Origin: CAZJQT01 sp964604415
GTDB lineage: Bacteria > Patescibacteriota > Saccharimonadia > Saccharimonadales > CAZJQT01
Length of the DNA: 6,011 bases
Reading direction: 5' to 3'
Assembly: GCA_964604415.1 (NCBI GenBank)
Contig: CAZRYT010000029.1
Span: 1-6,011 of the forward strand
Positions 1 through 5,111 of the stretch are shown in pieces. The position numbers were made by a program, and so were the translations under genes. Position 1 is the first letter of the stretch, and every line of letters starts with the position of its first letter. The notes beneath the pieces are model-generated. The model searched no databases and was not told where the DNA came from. It saw only the letters and a program-made list of their open reading frames with translations.

Positions 1-1085
1 ACTTGGCATTTATTATTGTCGTGGTTCTAGCGGCTGGTTTTGTATTGACTCCTTATGTTAGGGCTGACTCTATTGATGCCCAGATCAGGGCACTTCAGGC
101 TCAAAACGCCGCCAATAACAACGCTGTGGCTCAGCTAGAGAGCCAGGCTTCCAGCTATCAAGACGCTATCAACAGATTACAGGCGGCCATAAACGCCTTG
201 CAAGCCCAAATTGACGCCAATGTTGCCGAACAAGCCCGTTTACAAGCGGCCATTACCGCCGCCGAAGTTGAACTAGCCAAACAAAAGGGTTATCTAAGTG
301 AAGATATCCGCACTATGTACTTAGAAGGCCAGATCAGTACCCTGGAAATGCTAGCTTCTAGCCGTGACCTCAGTGATTTTCTAGACAAGCAAGAATACCG
401 CACGGCCGTGCAGAACAAAGTCAAAGACACTCTAGACAAAGTCACGGCTCTGAAAGCCCAGCTAAAAGACCAGAAATTACAGGTTGACGCTCTGTTGGCT
501 CAACAAAATGCCGCCCAAGCTAACTTGACCGGCAGCCGTAATGAGCAAAACAATTTACTAGCCTATAACGAAAACCAACAGGCGGCTTATAACGCCCAAA
601 CTAGGGACAACCAATCCAAGATAAACGGCTTAATCGCCGCTCAACGCCGCGCCAACTTCAACCCTGACGGCGGCTATTACTTCATCCGTTTTGGCGGCAA
701 TGTTACGTCGTTTAACCCGGATGATTACCCTTATAAGAATTCTGGCTTTGGCATGAGCTCAGGACCCGGTTGTGTAGATAATGATGGACCCGATCGTTGG
801 GGTTACTGTACGCGCCAATGTGTGTCCTATGCCGCCTGGGCTGTTGAAGCTTCGGGACGCTCAGCACCGATGTTCTGGGGTAATGCCCGCGACTGGGTGG
901 GCGCCGCTTACGCCCGTGGCATCACTGTCTCTAGAAGCCCAGAAGCCGGCGATATCGCTATTAGTACCTCTGGTTATTGGGGCCACGCTATGTATGTAGA
1001 GAGCGTTTCTGGCAGCACCTTCCACACCTCCGAATACAACACCTATCTAGACGGCCGTTTGACCTATCAAAACCGCAGTTATTAG
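1..1085 (+). CDS. Secreted coiled-coil CHAP-domain peptidoglycan hydrolase, PcsB/CwlO-like (5' end cut by the window)
   Basis: Probable cell-wall amidase/endopeptidase that cuts peptidoglycan peptides outside the membrane. Residues are numbered from the TTG at position 3. Residues 2-16 are a hydrophobic signal core, and VRA at 19-21 fits signal peptidase cleavage before D22. Residues about 23-215 are Ala/Gln/Leu-rich coiled coil, interrupted near 98-135 by a Y-L-E-G...S-S-R-D-L-S-D-F stretch like that of PcsB, CwlO and EnvC helical regions. Residues about 240-360 are a CHAP domain: likely nucleophile C273 in RQCVSYAAW, H328 in WGHAMYV, and E344/N346 in SEYN as third-residue candidates. The C-H spacing suits the family. 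TTG at 3 is probably not the start: the signal peptide lacks its positively charged n-region and the frame is open to the window edge, so the first codons lie to the left. An S41 protease follows 20 bp downstream. CHAP assignment is strong; the exact bond cleaved is unknown. Confidence 0.9.
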   Translation, partial: LAFIIVVVLAAGFVLTPYVRADSIDAQIRALQAQNAANNNAVAQLESQASSYQDAINRLQAAINALQAQIDANVAEQARLQAAITAAEVELAKQKGYLSEDIRTMYLEGQISTLEMLASSRDLSDFLDKQEYRTAVQNKVKDTLDKVTALKAQLKDQKLQVDALLAQQNAAQANLTGSRNEQNNLLAYNENQQAAYNAQTRDNQSKINGLIAAQRRANFNPDGGYYFIRFGGNVTSFNPDDYPYKNSGFGMSSGPGCVDNDGPDRWGYCTRQCVSYAAWAVEASGRSAPMFWGNARDWVGAAYARGITVSRSPEAGDIAISTSGYWGHAMYVESVSGSTFHTSEYNTYLDGRLTYQNRSY

Positions 1086-1094
1086 AAACTTCTA

Positions 1095-1103
1095 TGCGAT
1101 AAT
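1095..1103 (+). promoter_or_regulatory. Extended -10 element before the S41 protease gene
   Basis: TGC followed by GATAAT (one mismatch to TATAAT) lies in the 20-bp gap after the CHAP gene. I found no well-spaced -35 hexamer, which an extended -10 can dispense with. A transcript would begin near 1110-1112, at the second in-frame ATG (1112), giving a leaderless or nearly leaderless mRNA. The gene could also be read through from upstream. Confidence 0.4.
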
Positions 1104-1105
1104 AG

Positions 1106-2302
1106 ATGGGAATGACGATAAACATTAGGAGTGTGCTCAAAAAAGCTGGCGTTGTAGCTGCGGCTGTACTGATTTTTGTCAGTGGTTGGGGTATTGGTAG
1201 TGGCCACCTCAGTCTGACTGGCTTTCATGGCAAGTCAGTGGCCACCGGACTGCCGGCCAACCTCAATTATTCATCTGTCGAGCAGGTTTATGACGCGCTC
1301 AGGCGTTCTTACGATGGTCAATTGGACCAAACCAAGCTACTTGACGGTCTTAAAACCGGTTTAGTTGGCGCGGCTGGCGACCCTTACACGGTTTATTTGA
1401 ATGCCAAAGACGCCAAACAGTTTGACGAGGACCTAAATGGCACATTCGACGGTATTGGTGCCGAGTTAGGCAAGGATGTCAATAAAAACATTATTATAGT
1501 GACAGCACTGAAGGACACACCAGCTGAGAAAGCTGGCCTCAAGCCCAAAGACATCGTAGCCGAAATAAACGGCAAAAGCGCCTTTGATATCACGGTTGAG
1601 TCAGCTAAGGACCAGATCCGCGGCGCCAAGGGCACACACGTAAAGCTCAAGATTGTGCGCGATAGCCAAGCCATCGACTTTGACATTGTGCGCGATACCA
1701 TCGTTATCCCTAGTGTTACTAGCAAAATCATGGCTGGTAACATCGGCTATATGCAGATTAGTCGCTTTGGCGATGATACGGTTGATCTAGCTACCAAAGC
1801 CGCCAAACAGTTTGCAGATGCCAAGGTTAAAGGTGTTATTTTAGACGTTCGCAACGATCCAGGCGGTTTGCTGGACGCTGCTATCAAGGTCAGCAGCCTG
1901 TGGTTGCCAAACGGCAAAACAGTTTTGGATGAAAGGCGTGGCGGTGAAACCATCCAAACTTACCGCAGCATCGGCCAGGCTTTGTTGGCTGGTGTGCCGA
2001 CAATTGTGCTTATGAACGAGGGCAGCGCCAGCGCCAGTGAAATTACAGCCGGGGCTTTGCATGATAATGGCGCAGCCAAGTTATTCGGTGCCAAAAGCTT
2101 TGGCAAGGGCAGTGTTCAACAGCTTGAGAGTTTCTCTGATGGCAGTGTGCTTAAGGTCACCATTGCCCGTTGGTACACGCCCAAAGGCATTAACATCGAC
2201 AAAGAAGGCATCAAGCCCGATACAGAAGTAAAACTGAGTGACGATGACACCAAAGCCGGCAAGGACCCACAGCTAGACGCTGCCCAGGCGGCGCTTAGAT
2301 AG
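1106..2302 (+). CDS. S41 family C-terminal processing serine protease (CtpA/Prc type) with PDZ domain
   Basis: Membrane-anchored serine protease that trims or degrades extracytoplasmic proteins from exposed C-termini. Residues about 13-32 are a single N-terminal membrane anchor after a short Arg/Lys segment. A PDZ domain spans about 112-186, with FDGIGAEL and the PAEKAGLKPKDIV turn. The protease core follows: GYMQISRF at 214-221, LDVRNDPGG at 246-254, then NEGSASASEI with S309 as probable nucleophile and FGKGSVQ with K334 as general base. The 25-residue Ser-Lys spacing equals that of plant/algal D1 protease (S372/K397). The length of 398 residues is normal and the end (DPQLDAAQAAL) is a usual family C-terminus, so TAG is a true stop. 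Two starts are possible: ATG at 1106 or at 1112. Neither has a Shine-Dalgarno sequence, and the -10-like element at 1095-1103 favours 1112. The preceding CHAP hydrolase is a plausible substrate or partner, since Ctp proteases control wall hydrolases elsewhere. Confidence 0.95.
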   Translation: MGMTINIRSVLKKAGVVAAAVLIFVSGWGIGSGHLSLTGFHGKSVATGLPANLNYSSVEQVYDALRRSYDGQLDQTKLLDGLKTGLVGAAGDPYTVYLNAKDAKQFDEDLNGTFDGIGAELGKDVNKNIIIVTALKDTPAEKAGLKPKDIVAEINGKSAFDITVESAKDQIRGAKGTHVKLKIVRDSQAIDFDIVRDTIVIPSVTSKIMAGNIGYMQISRFGDDTVDLATKAAKQFADAKVKGVILDVRNDPGGLLDAAIKVSSLWLPNGKTVLDERRGGETIQTYRSIGQALLAGVPTIVLMNEGSASASEITAGALHDNGAAKLFGAKSFGKGSVQQLESFSDGSVLKVTIARWYTPKGINIDKEGIKPDTEVKLSDDDTKAGKDPQLDAAQAALR

Positions 2303-2334
2303 TCAGGCCTCTGGTTTACGGGCAGCAACGGTAG

Positions 2335-2340
2335 TAAAAT
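2335..2340 (+). promoter_or_regulatory. -10-like hexamer before the tandem HTH gene
   Basis: TAAAAT ends nine bases before the ATG at 2350, so the expected transcription start falls at or just before the start codon. No Shine-Dalgarno sequence and no good -35 are visible in the 47-bp gap. The arrangement resembles those before the S41 and hydrolase genes and suggests leaderless initiation. Confidence 0.35.
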
Positions 2341-2349
2341 TGACTTACT

Positions 2350-2853
2350 ATGGTGCAGGTTGAAAGCTTAGCGATATCTAGGGAGGATATAGCGGCACGT
2401 GAGCTCGGGATCTTGGCTATTAAGCCTTTGGTTGAGGTTTTTGACGCTGAGTTAATCCAGGATATAGAGCTTGCCTCCCGGGGGTTGACGGCTGCAGAAG
2501 TCGCTAGATTTAGTCAAATTGGCGAAGGCGGCATTTATAGTCGACGGCGGCACATTATCCATGAGCTGGGTTGCCACAACATGCCGCACGTTATACGTGT
2601 AGCCTGCCAACAGGGATTGTTTGAAGAGCCATTACCCAACCTCTCTACTATCCGCTTGACTCCTTTGCAGTTGGTTGAAATCAACCTGATATCTCTAGGT
2701 TACGAGGGCAAGGAAATAGCTGCCTATCGACATATTTCTCACAATACATTCAGAAATGATAGTCAACATATCAAGCGGAAGCTTAGGGTTACAAACCTAT
2801 CGCAGGGTACGCGGGTAAGTTTTGAAACCAAGATACTGCCTATTGCTGCTTAG
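2350..2853 (+). CDS. Orphan DNA-binding protein with two tandem LuxR (GerE)-type HTH units
   Basis: Likely cytoplasmic transcription regulator of 167 residues with no receiver, PAS or ligand domain. Unit 1 spans about 34-86 and unit 2 about 103-157. They align without gaps at a constant offset of 72 residues: G45/G117, E50/E122, V51/I123, A52/A124, I57/I129, H68/H140, I69/I141, L73/L145 and N77/N149. Unit 2 begins with LTPLQ, reads GKEIA then ISHNTFRN in the recognition helix, and is the closer match to LuxR HTH domains. Unit 1 has SRRRHII in the corresponding helix. The first 33 residues have no recognised domain. The ATG at 2350 has no Shine-Dalgarno sequence but follows a -10-like hexamer. 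The gene lies 47 bp after the S41 gene and overlaps the convergent SnoaL-like gene by 14 bp. Target genes cannot be read from the sequence. A degenerate sigma-region-4-like protein is the main alternative. Confidence 0.7.
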   Translation: MVQVESLAISREDIAARELGILAIKPLVEVFDAELIQDIELASRGLTAAEVARFSQIGEGGIYSRRRHIIHELGCHNMPHVIRVACQQGLFEEPLPNLSTIRLTPLQLVEINLISLGYEGKEIAAYRHISHNTFRNDSQHIKRKLRVTNLSQGTRVSFETKILPIAA

Positions 2854-3220
2854 AGGCGTAATGCTCGCGCAGTTCTTTTACTAGTGGTCCTTCAAATTCC
2901 AGTAGCAATATGCCGCGGAGTACTTTAGTTGGGCCCTCATGGGTTGTAAAAGTGTGTTCCCATTCGGCAAAGGCAACATCATCGCCATAGGCGACCGTCA
3001 GGACTTCCGGCTTTGGATCAATTTGTAGTTCAACTACTTTGTGTTGCCAATAGCGCTTGATGGCCTCAAGGCCACTATGGACTTCTACGCCAAACGGTTT
3101 GACGTGATAAATAGCATCAGGTGTGAAGACTTCATCCAGATGTTCGGGGTCTTGGGTCTGCCACAGCTCAAAGTAGCGGCCCATCGTCCTCTCCATTTGC
3201 TCTTGGCTAGTTTTCCTCAT
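2840..3220 (-). CDS. SnoaL-like / NTF2-fold small protein
   Basis: Protein of 126 residues from the chosen start, matching the SnoaL-like (nuclear transport factor 2) fold. The N-terminal helix MGRYFELWQTQDPEHLDEVF is followed by TPDAIYHV, a VHSGLEAIKRYW segment typical of the fold (about 47-58), the VAFAEWEHTF strand, and a final RGILLLEFEG...LREHYA. Members are enzymes (isomerases, hydrolases) or binding proteins; the substrate here cannot be called. The frame is open back to an ATG at 3289, but that start would overlap the DUF262 gene by 62 bp and add an unrelated leader. The ATG at 3220 is preferred: AGGTG lies a few bases upstream and the start sits 7 bp after the DUF262 stop. It may be co-transcribed with the DUF262 gene or use an internal promoter at 3252-3280. 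Its own stop overlaps the end of the HTH gene. Base composition is like the flanking host genes and unlike DUF262. Confidence 0.8.
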   Translation of the reverse strand: MRKTSQEQMERTMGRYFELWQTQDPEHLDEVFTPDAIYHVKPFGVEVHSGLEAIKRYWQHKVVELQIDPKPEVLTVAYGDDVAFAEWEHTFTTHEGPTKVLRGILLLEFEGPLVKELREHYASKQQ

Positions 3221-3227
3221 GAGGCAC

Positions 3228-4979
3228 CTAGTTGTCGTTGCGCCAAGCTTCTTTATATGCGAATGCAGCAAGCATTTCAGACCTCTCACGAATAGCTTCA
3301 GAATTAAAAGGAGATTTTTTCAGTATTTCAACCAGATCTTGCACAAGTATAATGTTAGGCATAGATTCATACAGCCCGATTTTATCCTCAGGGAGTTTAT
3401 TACCAATTCGGGAATTAGATAAACTATCAATAGGGACAAGATTACCGATTTTATTTACAAGGATCGGAGTTTTATTCCCGGTCGGTGGATTTTGTGGAAA
3501 TACATGATCAATATTAGCCCTCAAAGACAGAGTGGTAGCACCCTTACTCTTGTAACTTTCCATTTTTTTGAAAATATATTGTATAAGTTTTTTGTTACTT
3601 GGTTTGGTATAGTCTAGCTCAACGAACTTAGCGCTAAATACATCCAAGCCAAGATCCAATTTGTCGAGATCTTTCGATAATGCATTGTGAATCTTTCCAC
3701 CAAATATTTCTGGTGCATCTTGAGTTTCTGCATTCATTTTTGTAGCATACTCTGAATATATTTTCTCTAAAACATTTGCTTGCCCTTGTGAAATTTTAGA
3801 GAATCTAAATGTGAAATTCTCAACAAGATTTGTTATCTTCATTAAGAATTTTGGAGAAACTTTTTCTGAATTTCTAAATAACGACAGAAGGAAGATATAA
3901 CATTGATCAACATGAAAAGTGCTCAAACCTTCAAGCGATTCATTGACTTCTCTTGCAAAGCTTGAATTTATACTAAACAGTGTGTCGTCACTTTGGATAT
4001 CGCCAACAATTATTTTCGAAAAAATAGCAGCGTCTTTTTTTATTTCTGATAAAAATTTAGTAGGTTGAATCTCTTTGACGCGCGCTTTTATTTTTTTAAA
4101 AAGATCTGACTTGTAAAATCTGCCTTCATGGGACTGCATATAATAATGAAGGAATTTATCAATCTTTACGCCTGTGTAAGTTTTTAACTGCATGACGGTT
4201 TCATCCCACGACTGCATTAATTTCTCTTTTTCCTCATCAGGCATCTTGAGTTGCTCATAGAGATGATTTTTAACTAAATCAGAAACTAGGAGATCTGCAC
4301 CCTTGGCATTGTGACTTTCAAATATCTGATATGCTAAATCACCATCATACACATCTATTTTGATAAATTCTATGCTGCTTAAATACTCAACAAGCTTGGC
4401 AAGCAATGTTACTTGGCTTTCTTCTTTTAGATTAGACGGCAGCTTAATTTTTTTGATGTATTTTTTAATATATTCATAGGCGTACATAACTAGTTTATGG
4501 CTCTCATATCTCTTGTCTGGTGTGACTTTACTCCTGTTTGGGGCTCCTCCAACTTGAATATATCTTTCAAAAATGCTTTCTAGATCTTTTGATGGTTGAA
4601 TTCTATATGGTGGTTTTTCATTACCGAAATATATTCCGCTGTCTATGAATGCGTTCTGGATATCTCTCGCTAAATCTTTCGCTTCATCAGTTCGAATGTC
4701 TTCTTTTAGAATATCTCTGATTACGGCGAAAGTTATTGTTAAAGTAAGAAGTCTTTGCTGGCCGTCGATTACCATTACGCTCCCAGCTGCAGACTTATCA
4801 AGGACGATGGTTCCTAAAAATATAGATGAGTCTTCTTTTGTTTCCAAAAAGTCATTAGTAAAATCTTCCAATTGAACTTCTCTCCATGAGTATGATCTTT
4901 GGTACCTGGGAATTTTAAAGATTTCCCCACTAAATAGTGTTTTTGTTGTTTCATCGCTAGGGTCAAATCGTTTTTGCAT
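3228..4979 (-). CDS. DUF262-DUF1524 (GmrSD/SspE-like) defence nuclease
   Basis: Single 583-residue protein with the architecture of type IV restriction enzyme GmrSD and phosphorothioate-dependent SspE, which attack modified or foreign DNA. The DUF262 part (ParB-like fold, NTPase) shows IPRYQRSYSW at 23-32, FLGTIVL at 54-60 and VIDGQQRLLTL at 70-80, containing the signature DGQQR. Further on come FESHNAKGADLLVSDLVKN (220-238), matching the conserved FE..N..G..L motif. A helical middle follows. The C-terminal DUF1524 HNH-type nuclease has IDHVFPQ (490-496), NKIGNL (509-514), N522 and GNK (526-528), so both active sites look intact. ATG at 4979 has AAAGGA six bases upstream. The gene is conspicuously AT-rich (hand counts: 23% GC at 4441-4500, 35% at 4681-4740, against 45% at 1801-1860 and 53% at 601-660). 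Its first four Arg codons are CGA, AGG, AGA and AGA, whereas neighbours favour CGC/CGT. Transfer is inferred. No dnd, ssp or methylase partner is in view, so the modification it recognises is unknown. Confidence 0.92.
   Translation of the reverse strand: MQKRFDPSDETTKTLFSGEIFKIPRYQRSYSWREVQLEDFTNDFLETKEDSSIFLGTIVLDKSAAGSVMVIDGQQRLLTLTITFAVIRDILKEDIRTDEAKDLARDIQNAFIDSGIYFGNEKPPYRIQPSKDLESIFERYIQVGGAPNRSKVTPDKRYESHKLVMYAYEYIKKYIKKIKLPSNLKEESQVTLLAKLVEYLSSIEFIKIDVYDGDLAYQIFESHNAKGADLLVSDLVKNHLYEQLKMPDEEKEKLMQSWDETVMQLKTYTGVKIDKFLHYYMQSHEGRFYKSDLFKKIKARVKEIQPTKFLSEIKKDAAIFSKIIVGDIQSDDTLFSINSSFAREVNESLEGLSTFHVDQCYIFLLSLFRNSEKVSPKFLMKITNLVENFTFRFSKISQGQANVLEKIYSEYATKMNAETQDAPEIFGGKIHNALSKDLDKLDLGLDVFSAKFVELDYTKPSNKKLIQYIFKKMESYKSKGATTLSLRANIDHVFPQNPPTGNKTPILVNKIGNLVPIDSLSNSRIGNKLPEDKIGLYESMPNIILVQDLVEILKKSPFNSEAIRERSEMLAAFAYKEAWRNDN
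3252..3280 (-). promoter_or_regulatory. Candidate internal promoter for the SnoaL-like gene
   Basis: On the minus strand CTGAAA (3275-3280, four of six to TTGACA) and TATAAA (3252-3257) are separated by exactly 17 bases, inside the end of the DUF262 coding region. Transcription would begin near 3245, leaving a leader of about 25 bases that contains AGGTG before the ATG at 3220. Short promoter-like matches are common in AT-rich coding DNA, so this stays tentative. Confidence 0.3.
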
Positions 4980-4989
4980 AGGATATCCT
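4980..4989. repeat. 10-bp perfect palindrome over the DUF262 ribosome-binding region
   Basis: AGGATATCCT is its own reverse complement. It lies between the candidate transcription start (near 4991) and the ATG of the DUF262 gene and includes part of the Shine-Dalgarno sequence. The position suits an operator, but a 10-bp palindrome can arise by chance. Confidence 0.4.
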
Positions 4990-4991
4990 TT
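4986..4991 (-). promoter_or_regulatory. Shine-Dalgarno sequence of the DUF262 gene
   Basis: On the minus strand AAAGGA sits six bases before the ATG at 4979 and fixes that start. It contrasts with the three plus-strand starts in this window, none of which has a recognisable ribosome-binding site. Confidence 0.65.
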
Positions 4992-4997
4992 GCATTA

Positions 4998-5003
4998 ATA
5001 ATA
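4998..5003 (-). promoter_or_regulatory. -10-like hexamer of the DUF262 gene
   Basis: TATTAT on the minus strand, 18 bases before the start codon, would start transcription near 4991 and give a leader of about 12 bases holding the Shine-Dalgarno sequence. A TTGAAT lies about 20 bases upstream of it, longer than the ideal spacing, so the -35 is uncertain. Confidence 0.4.
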
Positions 5004-5068
5004 GCCTATATTTTTTCAAAAAAATTCAATAAGTTTTTTTTGTTCGACAATAAGATAGGTTGGCATAA

Positions 5069-5094
5069 AAACTGATAAATTTCCGCAAACTGAT
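5069..5094 (+). repeat. Two direct copies of AAACTGAT
   Basis: AAACTGAT occurs at 5069-5076 and again at 5087-5094, 18 bp apart, with a shorter CTGAT at 5096-5100 running into the -10-like element of the hydrolase gene. The spot, where a -35 or activator site would be, makes a regulator-binding role possible but unproven. Confidence 0.35.
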
Positions 5095-5096
5095 TC

Positions 5097-5105
5097 TGAT
5101 ATCAT
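5097..5105 (+). promoter_or_regulatory. Extended -10 element before the alpha/beta hydrolase gene
   Basis: TGA followed by TATCAT (one mismatch to TATAAT) ends six bases before the ATG at 5112, so transcription should begin at or next to the start codon. There is no Shine-Dalgarno sequence. Positions 5097-5104 also read as the palindrome TGATATCA. Confidence 0.45.
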
Positions 5106-5111
5106 ATTTAT

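Larger units (their letters stand above)
4980..5111. other. AT-rich divergent intergenic region
   Basis: This 132-bp spacer between the DUF262 gene (left, minus) and the alpha/beta hydrolase (right, plus) is the longest non-coding stretch in the window. It holds candidate promoters for both directions, A/T tracts at about 5011-5040, two copies of CAATAAG 21 bp apart (5027-5033 and 5048-5054), and the palindromes and repeats listed separately. It probably also contains the right-hand boundary of the AT-rich segment. Confidence 0.6.

Noticed and set aside
3..5. TTG as the start of the CHAP gene
   Set aside because: The frame is open to the window edge and the signal peptide lacks a charged n-region, so the start is most likely outside the window.
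1059..1064. TTGACC as a -35 for the S41 promoter
   Set aside because: It is 33 bases from the GATAAT hexamer, far beyond usable spacing, and lies in CHAP coding sequence.
1393..1743. Open frame antisense to the S41 gene
   Set aside because: It is a mirror of a well-conserved protease coding region and its translation resembles no known protein. The same holds for the other antisense frames over the S41 gene, DUF262 gene (for example 4645-4875 plus) and CHAP gene.
3221..3289. Longer N-terminus of the SnoaL-like protein from the ATG at 3289
   Set aside because: It would overlap the DUF262 gene by 62 bp, and the extra 23 residues do not resemble the fold. The ATG at 3220 has a better ribosome-binding context.
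5011..5040. T and A tracts as a bidirectional terminator
   Set aside because: No GC-rich stem precedes the tracts and they lie between divergent genes, where promoters rather than terminators are expected.
3232..5050. TTGTCG (3232-3237) and its inverted copy CGACAA (5045-5050) as terminal inverted repeats of the AT-rich segment
   Set aside because: Only six bases match and no transposase is present, so this is expected by chance.
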